Shown piece after piece: positions 1 to 7,903 of a DNA stretch of 10,761 bases. The number at the start of each line of letters is the position of its first letter. Within the stretch, counting starts at the first letter, position 1. Position numbers and translations under genes: made by a program. This stretch comes from Cudoniella acicularis (Eukaryota > Ascomycota > Leotiomycetes > Helotiales > Helotiaceae), in NCBI GenBank assembly GCA_013054445.1, contig JAAMPI010001758.1, positions 1 to 10,761 on the forward strand, read 5' to 3'. The notes under the pieces are model-generated. The model was given only the letters and a program-made list of their open reading frames with translations. It ran no database searches and was not told the DNA's origin.

Positions 1-948
1 AACGCACAAATATCCGTCGTCGTCCCCCCCAATATCAACAACTAGTACCTGATTCCTCACTTCCCCCTCACCACCTTCTACCAGCACCTTTGGCTTATCC
101 AACCCAGCCAAAAACGCAGCACCAGTCATGCTATTCGTCGGCCCACTCGCAAACGTCTTAATAGGTAACTTCGCGGCCTCATCGGCACCACAGAGCGTCC
201 CATCGTTCTGAGTAAGGTACAATGGACACTTCAACTCCAACTCTCTCATCGCTTTCTTGAAACTGCGAACTGTCCTCCGCGCAACGTCCAAGATCGACGC
301 GTTAAGAATCGTAGCGTTTTCCCGTTCCAGTAACCCGACGCCTCCAATTTCATGCGAGCAAACGACATCCAAGTCCCACCCCTCTCTTCGACTCATCTCC
401 AGCATAATCTTCTTGCACCTCTCTTCGTGTTTACCCTCGTGATCAAGGGACGAAAATACACCCACAAGAGCGATTTTCGAAAGACCCTTCGCGCTCACTT
501 CCCTCACTGTCTGTTTGATTTGGAATTCATTCAAGGGTAAGATCTCCCTTCCATCAATCTCCAACCCCCCATGCAAATACCAAACCCCACCATCGATAAT
601 ACTCCTCAAATTCAACGGGTAATCCGCAAACGGCGGGATATGCCTCGTGCTCGGTCCACATAATCTCACCACAGCGACTTTACTCAAGCGTCTGGAATCA
701 GCTTCCACGACCGCGTTGACGAAATGCGTGGTGCCGATGTTGATGCTTAGGATTGAGGACTTGGAGATTGAGGATTGGGTGAGGATGTGGGAGATGGCGG
801 TTGTGATGCCGCTGGTTATGTCGGGGGTGGTGGGTGTTTTGGTAGAGAAGAGGACGCCTCGCGATGGGGAGGTGAGGTCTTCGGGGCGGAGTGATAGGAG
901 GGCACAGTCGGTGTTGGTGCCGCCTACGTCGACGCCTATACGATACAT
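1..948 (-). CDS. Hydantoinase/oxoprolinase (HyuA-type) N-terminal part, frame broken near the window edge
   Basis: Known role of the family: ATP-dependent hydrolysis of cyclic amides such as 5-oxoproline or hydantoins, normally in the cytosol. The ATG at 948-946 opens a single frame of 316 codons without introns. Residues 1-17 read MYRIGVDVGGTNTDCAL, the first ATP-site motif of this family. Further family hallmarks are INIGTTHFVNAVVE (about 84-97), a Gly-rich HEIGGVGLLERENATILNAS stretch, and NDGTLCGADEAAKLPIKTFA followed by SGPTNSM. At residues 303-308 the frame reads VVDIGG, where the family continues with TTTDIC. Here it continues DDDGYLC, because the G run at 30-24 has seven bases. With six, the frame gives TTTDICA exactly. 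The gene is therefore a pseudogene, or the extra base is a sequencing or assembly error. The rest of the gene lies beyond the left edge. It is divergent from the NCS1 permease at 1621. The family call is very secure; the substrate is not determined. Confidence 0.9.
   Translation of the reverse strand, partial: MYRIGVDVGGTNTDCALLSLRPEDLTSPSRGVLFSTKTPTTPDITSGITTAISHILTQSSISKSSILSINIGTTHFVNAVVEADSRRLSKVAVVRLCGPSTRHIPPFADYPLNLRSIIDGGVWYLHGGLEIDGREILPLNEFQIKQTVREVSAKGLSKIALVGVFSSLDHEGKHEERCKKIMLEMSRREGWDLDVVCSHEIGGVGLLERENATILNASILDVARRTVRSFKKAMRELELKCPLYLTQNDGTLCGADEAAKLPIKTFASGPTNSMTGAAFLAGLDKPKVLVEGGEGEVRNQVLVVDIGGDDDGYLCV
24..30 (-). other. Frameshifting G7 homopolymer in the hydantoinase ATP-site motif
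   Basis: On the minus strand, seven G follow the GAT ATT codons of VVDIGG. Six G would give GGTTTDICA, the family's conserved phosphate-binding motif; seven shift the frame and give GGDDDGYLC. No GT...AG intron fits here. Homopolymers of this kind are common sites of both sequencing error and slippage mutation, and the sequence alone cannot separate the two. Confidence 0.85.
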
Positions 949-1226
949 TTTTTGTTGTCCGTTTCTTCTTCTGATGCGGAAAAAATGTATATCTTAGATT
1001 TGGAAAAAAGAGAAATAGATCAATGGTTTAAAAAAAAAGTTGTTCAGCATAATTCACCAACGTAAGATGACGTTCGTTCGTCGTCGCGTCGACAGTTTGC
1101 CCTGCCCGCTACGCAACGTGATCAGTTGATATCCACTAATATCCAAACAGGACCCTCCAACCGATTAGTAATAAATGTTAAGCTGTCAAATAATCCCCAA
1201 ACAAAAAATATCGGCAAACGACAACA

Positions 1227-1240
1227 TCGGCCGGCACCGA
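1227..1240. promoter_or_regulatory. TCGG-N6-CCGA element (UaY/Ppr1-type Zn2Cys6 site)
   Basis: The bases are TCGG, then CCGGCA, then CCGA: a perfect inverted repeat with a six-base spacer. This is the consensus bound by Aspergillus UaY (purine utilisation) and resembles the yeast Ppr1 (pyrimidine) site. It lies in the shared promoter between the hydantoinase and the NCS1 permease, families that handle related ring compounds. An eight-base match arises by chance well under once in a window of this size, but binding is not proven. Confidence 0.55.
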
Positions 1241-1246
1241 AGATAA
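1241..1246 (+). promoter_or_regulatory. GATA element touching the UaY-type site
   Basis: AGATAA fits HGATAR, the target of AreA/Nit2-type GATA factors that switch on nitrogen scavenging genes. It begins on the base after the TCGG-N6-CCGA element, a side-by-side arrangement that would allow joint action of a pathway activator and AreA. Confidence 0.45.
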
Positions 1247-1415
1247 GCTTTTAAAAATTGCCGGTCGTCACGATTGCAGTGGGTCACAGCTGCCAAAGAT
1301 GGGGTTAAACGTTAAAGATGGGGAAAAGAGGGGGCAGGTTAGGAAATCTAAGCGACGAACCTTGAAACGGTCCGGACTAAAAGATTGGCCAACTCAAAAG
1401 TATGGTAAGGAAAGT

Positions 1416-1455
1416 AGATAACTTGGCACTATCAGCAGTTAGTAGTACGAGATAA
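1416..1455. promoter_or_regulatory. Cluster of three GATA elements
   Basis: AGATAA at 1416-1421, CTATCA (TGATAG on the minus strand) at 1429-1434 and AGATAA at 1450-1455 all fit HGATAR and lie within 40 bp. Close groups of GATA elements are typical of promoters that respond strongly to AreA. The group lies about 165-205 bp upstream of the permease start. Confidence 0.45.
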
Positions 1456-1620
1456 GGAAGGGTAGGTATGACAGGTGTGCAAGAAAAGGAGGGTCCTTCT
1501 TTCCCTTCCACTCTTGAGAATTTTTGTCCTTCCCTTCTGTCTTCAACCCTTTCTTCTTTTTTGCTTCTTCGCATGAAGTGAAGTAAATTCAAGCTCAAGT
1601 CGTCAGTCAACTAAACGAGA

Positions 1621-3552
1621 ATGAACATCCTCAAGCGCCTCGAAGTCGAGTCCACAGAAACGGAAGCAACGCGATGGATAAACGATGATATTAAGCCCAT
1701 CGAAGGCGGGCGCAGAACATGGACTTTCTGGACTTTCCACAATTACTGTTTGTTTTCCACTCTCCCTCCATTGCACTACCTCCTTTTCCCAAGAAAAACA
1801 AACAAAGTATCGCTCTTTGACTGATGAAATCGCAGGGATCCTCATCAACTCAAACATCTCGACGTACCTAACAGGAAGCTCACTGATTGCGCTGGGATTA
1901 ACATGGTGGCAAGCTATCATCTGTGAGAAACTTCTCTTGTTCTGTCCGAACCAATTGAAATTGGGTACTGACGAGTAAACGAACAGCAATCGTCGTAGGA
2001 AACATCCTCGCAACCATTTTCGTGATCTTGAATTCCGTCCCAGGAGCATATTACCACATCGGATTCCCCGTCGTGAACCGCTACGTCTGGGGCATGTACG
2101 GCAGTAGTTTCGTGATCTGGAACCGCATCCTGCTCTCCCTCGGTAGATTCCCCCTCTCTCTCCCTCCCCGCAACACCCACCCAAACACCAGCAAAATGCT
2201 AACAGAGGATACCGGTAGTATGGTACGGCTTCCAAGCCTGGATCGGCGGCGAATGCCTCTATGTATGCCTCCTAGCCCTCTCCCCTTCCCTCGAAACCCA
2301 CATCCCAAACCACATGCCTGCATCGACCGGAATGACGACCGCTCAATTCTTCGCCTACATCCTCTTCATGCTCGTCTCCCTCCCATTCATCTACATCCGC
2401 CCTCACAAGCTCAAAAACCTCTTCTACTATTCCAGTGCCACCATCTTGATTTTCGAAATTGTTTTGCTGATATGGGCGCTTGCGACCATGGGTCCCGCTG
2501 GGTTTGGGGACACGATTTCGAGTACTCCCACAGAGGAAGCGAGTAGTACGGGTTGGTTGATCGCGTATGGGATTATTAGTACGATTGGGTCGATTGCGGC
2601 GGGGATTTTGAATCAGAATGATTATGCGCGTTTTGCGAGCAGGCCGAGAGATGCGATTATGGGGCAGATATTCAGCTTCCCGCTCTACGCCATTATTTGC
2701 TCTATCATCGGGATTCTCGTCACAGCCGCGACGCAAAATCGCTTTGGTGGTGCTTTGTGGAACCTCCCAGATATTTTCACCACGCTGATTCAGAATGGCG
2801 GATCGAGGGAGAGAGTGGCTGGGTTCTTTGCTGGTGCTGCGTTGGTTATTTCGCAGATTGGCGTTAATGTTCCTGGGAATGCACTTTCTGGAGGTTTCGA
2901 TTTCGCTGCGACGTTTCCGAGGTATATCAATATTCGACGGGGTGCGTACTTGACTGCGTTGCTGAGTATTGCTGTGAACCCGTGGAAGTTGGTAAATACC
3001 GCGACGACTTTCTTAGCTGTTCTGGGAAGCTATAGTGTGTTCTTGGGCCCGATGACTGGGTTGATGATAAGCTCGTATTTTGTTGTGAATAGAAGAAAAA
3101 TCAATGTTGATGATCTTTTTGTAGGGAATAAAGATAGTGTGTATTGGTTTACCTACGGTGTGAACTGGAGGGCTATCGTTGCGGTAAGTGTCCCTATTCT
3201 GCTCTCAATCTCAAGTGACTGAACTAACGCAAATTCACAGTGGGTTTGCGGAACCGCCCCATCAATGCCAGGTTTTGTGGCATCAGTGAACACAAGTGTA
3301 GCTGTTCCAGTTGGTTTCACCCACCTGTATTACATCTGCTTCTTGGCTGGGTTCGCTATCAGTGCCGCTGTATACAGCGGTCTTCATCTCATATTCCCAG
3401 CGCACGCTATCAAGAACTTCGTAGAGACGAGTGGTTCTCCTGACCAAGTTATGATGGAGTATCAAGAAAGGTGGGATGGGGAAAGTAGCGAGGACGCGGA
3501 TGAAGATGTGAATAAAAATGGTGTGGTGAGGTCTAGAGCTGTGGATTTCTAG
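1621..3552 (+). CDS. NCS1-family permease, Fur (uracil/allantoin) type, five exons
   Basis: Proton-coupled plasma-membrane importer of a nucleobase-like or cyclic-amide substrate. Exons: 1621-1747, 1836-1922, 1987-2142, 2219-3183 and 3241-3552. They join in frame to 548 residues, near the usual NCS1 length. The introns (88, 64, 76 and 57 bp) have GT...AG ends and branch-like ACTGAT, CTGAC, GCTAAC and ACTAAC. The start ATG has A at -3, followed by RWINDDIKPIEGGRRTW (18-34), the usual Fur-type N-terminus. Family marks: INSNIST (46-52) in TM1, VWYGFQAWIGG (124-134) in TM3, NQNDYARF (255-262) in TM6, GVNVPGNALSGGFDF (338-352) and FPRYINIRRGAY (356-367) around TM8, and NPWK (377-380). W125 and Q129 match the spacing of substrate-contacting W117 and Q121 in bacterial hydantoin transporter Mhp1; N344 may match its N318. 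The C-terminal tail is acidic. It is divergent from the hydantoinase, which points to a hydantoin- or allantoin-like cargo; uracil or another ring compound remains possible. Confidence 0.93.
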
Positions 3553-3656
3553 CATTTGAAAAAAGTGGTGGGTGGATGATGAATGATGTTTTTAATGACA
3601 TGCATTGTATACCTCGGTATGCTATTCGGAGCTCGCCATATGTGACACCAGAAGCG

Positions 3657-3673
3657 AAAAAAAAAAAAAAAAA
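3657..3673 (+). repeat. A17 homopolymer
   Basis: Seventeen A in a row, about 105 bp after the permease stop codon. It may lie in the 3' transcript end region, or may simply be a simple-sequence run. It gives no evidence of a retroposed copy, because no processed gene precedes it (the permease keeps its introns). Confidence 0.9.
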
Positions 3674-4046
3674 CGAAGAATAGAAACACGGAGTTCGAAA
3701 TTAATCCATGGAAACGCAATAAATATAATGTTGGTATGGGCTCCTCTTTCCCAAGGTTCAAGTCTAAACCCGAGTGTCAAATGGAGGTTTTTATATTCAA
3801 GTGTGACAGGTTGACACAGACGAGCAACTGATTACGTCGAGGGACAACAATAGTACCCATGGTGTCCCACTTGGATGCCAATACAATGTTTGGCAAGAAA
3901 TGGAGGAAAAGCAATAGAACCGTGTTCTGTCCATTTCGTCACACTTGTGATGATGATGCAATGCTCCAAAATATTGCATATCTTCGTTCACTTCTCGATC
4001 CACTGCTTCTTGCCACGGCGCTGGACCTGTGACATCCAGGAACTCA

Positions 4047-4333
4047 GCCAAGCAATTGTATCAACTCACCTCCACAGGATATTTCCCTGGAACTCACATG
4101 CAGCTACCCTCCTCCTGCCTCTTCCAACCAACCAACGCTCTTGGCTCCTTGGCGAGAGGGGTAGATCCGCGAACCCGACAGCCAGCAGCCTAATCAACCC
4201 TAGTCCACCGACCAGTGCAGCGGAGATCCTTCCTGGTCCCTGAAAATATCTTATCGTTCGGCTCGGCTTCATAATTTTGTAAATGAAAGCTGTATCAAGA
4301 GCTTTGCGATACCTTCCTCTCCCAGCTGCCAAG
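4047..4333. promoter_or_regulatory. Group of four PacC-type hexamers upstream of the sedolisin
   Basis: GCCAAG occurs at 4047-4052 and 4328-4333, and its reverse CTTGGC at 4140-4145 and 4148-4153, two of them only two bases apart. GCCARG is the binding core of the pH regulator PacC/Rim101. The group lies 256-542 bp upstream of the start codon of a secreted acid peptidase, a class often under pH control. A six-base core is weak evidence on its own; the local density is what makes it worth listing. Confidence 0.35.
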
Positions 4334-4588
4334 CCCAATTGTCTTCATTTCATAGGATGGGAATCTTAAATCGTCATCTGGAAGATCTGGTACTCGGGCG
4401 TGCCGATGCTGCACGAGCTACAGTGATTGTCGATCGCTCGGGTAGTTGCGTAGTAATAATAAATAGCTCCCTGCTGCCATTGCCCATCGGATTCCTGCAT
4501 CTTGCTCCCAACTCCGACCTGCAATTCAGTGCAGTGGTGGTCTTCACACAAGGAGAGCTTTTGCTGTTCGATTAAGACCGAAAGCAGG

Positions 4589-6712
4589 ATGTTTTGCTTT
4601 GCGACACTTCTCTCCATAGCGGTTGCTGCCAAAGCAGTGACTGCCTCACCCATTCGATCGCGGACTCCCTACTCAGTGAAAGAGACGCATTTTGTGCCGA
4701 GAGGATGGAGACAGGTTGAGGATGCGCCACAAGGGCTAATCAATTTAAATATTGGGTTGAAGCAGGGCCAATTCGAGGAACTGGATCGCCACTTGTATGA
4801 AGGTACGACTTTCCTGAACTGTGGAACCCTGTGACTGTCGAAAGGAAACTTATTCAGTTTGCAACAAGTTGAAACATTAGAACCAAAAGCGGAATTGATT
4901 TGGAGACCACTTCTAGTTGGACTGATAAATAATCGAGCTGATGTTTTACTGAACAGTTTCTGATCCTGATCACGAGCGTTATGGACAGCACTTGAGTATG
5001 GAACATGTCAATGGGCTCATTAGACCGACTGACGAGGCCCTGGGAATGGTCCACGAGTGGTTGGCTGACAATGGAATCGACGGTCACGGTTGCCACTACA
5101 GTGCTGCGAAGGATTGGATTTCCGTCCCGATTCCAGTTGAGACTGCCGAGCGTTTGCTTCACACCAAGTATCATGTGTATGAGCACGAAGATGGCTCTCG
5201 TCTGGTCAGAACGCCTGAGTGGTCGCTCCCAGTTCATCTCCATGAGCATATTGACGCCGTAAGTTGATTTGACTTTCGTCCTACAAGCCTTTTTGTCGTC
5301 AAGTCATTGCGATGCTTGTGAATTTGTTCGGCGACGAATAGATGCTGTAGTGAAAATACCCGAAGACTTTCTGACTCCAGGTCTTGCAGATTCAACCAAC
5401 GACCTCCTTTATGCGACTGTCCAAGGACAAAACCGAGTTCCTTCACTTAGAGCCTTGGACTCCACCAGGATATACACCGCCTTCGAATGAGGCGATCTCG
5501 AAAGTCTGCAACATCACTTCCGTAACACCTGAATGTTTCAGGAACTTGTACTCAACTGCCGGATATGTGCCGCAGGTGCCAACGTTGAATAAGGTAGCAT
5601 TTAATAACTACCTTGGCGAAATTCCAATTCGACCGGATGCCGCCCTGTTCTTGAAAAAGTATCGTCCCGAGGCAGTCGACGCGGCATCGAAATACCCCCA
5701 ATTTTCGATTGACGGTGGCCCGACCCAGGATGGTCCATTGAATGCAACACAAGCAGCTGATGGGATTTCGCAGGAGGGAAATCTGGACGTTCAAGCCATT
5801 ATTGGAATCAGCGACCCAACCACAGTGTATTCGTACTCCACTGGTGGAAGCCCACCATTTACCCCAGATATAAACACCCCTACCAACACGAATGAACCGT
5901 ATCTCGTCTGGCAGAACTATATCCTCAATCAGTCTGATATCCCGCAGGTGATCAGTACCTCATATGGCGATGATGAGCAGACTGTCCCAAGAGCGTATGC
6001 CGAGAGAGTATGCAAGCAGTTCGCTCAGCTTGGAGCTCGAGGTGTTTCCGTCTTGTTTGCAAGTGGTGACCGTGGTGTTGGACTCAACAAGACCTGCATC
6101 AGCAACGATGGCAAGAACACTACCATGTTCATTCCCGAATTCCCCACAGGCTGTCCATATGTGACGAGTGTTGGAGCAACCCATCAATTCGAACCAGAAG
6201 TTGTTGCATTTCGACCAGGACTTGTGAGATCAGATGGATCCTATCGAGAAATCTACAACAGTGGTGGTGGATTTAGCAACTATTTCTCGACGCCCAAATA
6301 TCAGCAAAAGGTCGTTAGTGATTATGTTGAAGGACTTGATGGACTCTATGACGGATTGTATAATAAGAAAGGACGGGCTTACCCTGATATCGCAGCTCAA
6401 GGGCAGAACTTCGCCTATTTCTGGAATGACACTGAAGGCACCATCAGCGGGACCAGTGCTTCCACTCCGTTGATGTCTGGCATTCTTTCGTTGGTCAATG
6501 ATGCCCTTCTTGACAGTGGAAAGCCTCCACTTGGGTTCCTCAATCCATGGCTGTACTCTCGAGGGTACAAGGGTTTCACAGACATCACTATTGGAAGTGC
6601 TGTTGGATGTCAGGTTGATGGATTCCCAGCAAAGGAAGGTTGGGACCCGGTCACTGGATTTGGGACACCCATATTCCCTCAGCTGGTAGCATTGTCAAAG
6701 GGAGTAAGGTAA
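4589..6712 (+). CDS. Secreted sedolisin, S53 family, tripeptidyl-peptidase type
   Basis: Serine-carboxyl peptidase active at acid pH, expected to be secreted and to remove tripeptides from protein N-termini. Exons 4589-4802, 4957-5258 and 5390-6712 join in frame to 612 residues, the normal fungal length. The ATG at 4589 starts a signal peptide (hydrophobic core about 3-18, likely cleavage near AVTA/SP). The prodomain (about 25-170) includes GLKQGQFEELDRHLYEVSDP and YGQHLS. HIDAIQPTTSF (about 169-179) is the usual prodomain-to-catalytic junction. Catalytic residues are present: E301 and D305 in QEGNLD, D399 in ASGDRG, S528 in SGTSAS. Calcium-site residues are likely D570 (FTDI) and D591 (GWDPVTGFGTP) near the C-terminus. 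Several N-glycosylation sequons (NIT, NAT, NQS, NKT, NTT, NDT) fit secretion. The introns are 154 and 131 bp. The protein appears intact and functional. The tripeptidyl specificity is inferred from resemblance to the fungal Sed group, so an endopeptidase is possible. Confidence 0.95.
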
Positions 6713-7192
6713 GACGCTAATATCGTGGGGGTCGAGTCAATGAGTTCGTGGGAGCTGACATGGTCGAGGCCGATTTCTAAATCCCCAGCAGTCGATATCG
6801 ATCTAGAATTAATGAAGTAATGGATAACGTAGCAAAAAAAAGTTGTAATTAATAGAAAATAGCCAAAGCTCTCACTCTGGGGTATGAGAAATATTGTGAA
6901 ATGGAAAGGTGGAGTAATGCCGGAAACAAAGGGCCAAGAAGCCGAAGATGGCAGAAAAGGGCGTAGAGGTCCGTAGCCGCTCGAGGTTTCTTGGCTACAA
7001 GATTATGGAGACAGAGACGCCGGGATGTCATCGCCATCGCAAGTATATAAGATGGGCGACATTATGCGAAAGCGTGGTGGTTTGTATGAAGGTTAAGTTG
7101 TACGGTAAGGTGTAGGTGGTGTTGAAGAAACCAAAACTTGGATGACGCGAAATTCCCATCTCGGTCGCGTCTTAATTCCAACCTCGCAACGT

Positions 7193-7216
7193 CAACACCA
7201 ACACCAACACCAACAT
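7193..7216 (+). repeat. CAACAC hexamer repeat, about four units
   Basis: Three perfect CAACAC units are followed by CAACAT and then CAA. It is a small simple-sequence repeat in the stretch between the sedolisin and MFS genes, with no link to a supported gene. Confidence 0.9.
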
Positions 7217-7385
7217 CAATTTACACCGCACACCCTTCGCAGATGTACAACGCCAATCAGTCGTTCTTGACTAGTGGTTTATGGCATTATTATCTCGGAA
7301 TTCCATCTGCTGCGTTGCATACATGCATCAGAAAAGAGGGGGCAGTTGATGGAGAAATCCCTCTTCTGCCACGACCTCTATCTCC

Positions 7386-7421
7386 AACCTTCTTCACATC
7401 ATGAACCTTCTTCACATCATG
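7386..7421 (+). repeat. Perfect 18-bp tandem duplication
   Basis: The unit AACCTTCTTCACATCATG occurs twice without a gap or mismatch. The identity of the copies suggests a recent duplication. The length is a multiple of three, so it would not break a frame if this region were coding. Confidence 0.95.
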
Positions 7422-7450
7422 CCAATTTCCTTCTACTATCGTTGCTCGCT

Positions 7451-7474
7451 GAATCTCCGCACGAATCTCCGCAC
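7451..7474 (+). repeat. Perfect 12-bp tandem duplication
   Basis: The unit GAATCTCCGCAC occurs twice in direct succession, 29 bp after the 18-bp duplication. On the minus strand it would encode a CGDS repeat in an unassigned open frame. Confidence 0.95.
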
Positions 7475-7903
7475 TCCAAGCAGTTAGCAGCCTCCAGTAT
7501 CCAAGACGCATCGATTTGTCTCAAATCCTGTCCACGATCCGTTTCGAACGTCACCTCCCTCCGAAGCTCCGCTCCGAATACGCTGGTTGTGCCATTGAGG
7601 AGTATCAAGGTGCTAAGATTCTCATTGGGTATAATTGCTATCAAAATGGTTGGATATGAACGTTTACCAGTGCCAGATGCCCCTGTTCAATCCCAAGTTC
7701 GACCCCTTCTCCTATCAGGGCGAATCCGCTATACCCCCAGCCCGCCCGTATGTATATCGTGCTGGTATGGCATTACAACCCTTCAATCGTGGCAGGAGTT
7801 CTGCTGGAAGTCGCGGTGGGCTCTTGAAGTTGGAAATGGCGAAGTCTGTTCTTTCAAATCCTGCTCCAATATCATGTTCTGGTTCAGTTTCCCAACCAAA
7901 CCT

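Larger units (their letters stand above)
949..1620. promoter_or_regulatory. Shared divergent promoter of hydantoinase and NCS1 permease
   Basis: This 672-bp stretch separates the two divergent start codons and contains no convincing coding sequence. It holds one TCGG-N6-CCGA element (1227-1240). GATA elements of HGATAR type lie at 1241-1246, 1416-1421, 1429-1434 (reverse) and 1450-1455. A reverse CCAAT box lies at 1384-1388. A pyrimidine-rich stretch at about 1496-1570 lies just upstream of the permease start, as is common near fungal transcription starts. The layout suggests that both genes are controlled together by nitrogen availability and a pathway activator. That is inference from motif content. 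Confidence 0.75.
3553..4588. other. Non-coding stretch between permease and sedolisin genes
   Basis: This stretch holds the 3' end of the permease transcript, an A17 run, and the sedolisin upstream region. No convincing gene was found. The longer frames lack recognisable domains and are open on both strands, as expected by chance. An AT-rich TATA-like stretch, AATAATAAATAG, lies at about 4455-4466, 125 bp upstream of the sedolisin ATG. A minus-strand frame at 3797-4051 has a faint resemblance to a glycosyltransferase motif, treated among the findings. Confidence 0.7.
6713..7903. other. Non-coding stretch between convergent sedolisin and MFS genes
   Basis: This stretch holds the two 3' ends and about 1.2 kb without a supportable gene. 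Several frames are open over 60-230 codons on both strands, but those checked begin with non-ATG codons or show no recognisable domain, and the longest one runs into the MFS gene's 3' end in antisense. The stretch contains a TATATAAG at 7044-7051, a CAACAC repeat, and two short perfect tandem duplications. Confidence 0.65.

Noticed and set aside
1603..2235. Minus-strand frame of 210 codons over the permease 5' exons
   Set aside because: It lies antisense to exons that join perfectly into an NCS1 permease and shows no domain of its own.
3657..3673. A17 run as a retrotransposon tail
   Set aside because: No retroelement sequence or target-site duplication was seen, and the gene before it retains its introns.
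4066..4338. Minus-strand frame of 90 codons upstream of the sedolisin
   Set aside because: Arg- and Gly-rich sequence without a known motif, and it does not join sensibly to the weak GT32-like frame.
6701..6716. AAGGTAAGAC at the sedolisin stop, resembling a splice donor
   Set aside because: The protein already ends where the family ends, after the GTPIFPQLVAL stretch, so TAA at 6710-6712 is taken as the true stop.
7138..7404. Plus-strand frame of 88 codons with a TPTPTP stretch
   Set aside because: It begins at TTG; the first in-frame ATG leaves only about 54 residues, and the repeat alone explains the low-complexity part.
7640..7700. GTTCAATCCC and AGTTCGACCC, resembling tRNA B boxes
   Set aside because: No A box at a fitting distance and no cloverleaf could be drawn, so no tRNA is called.
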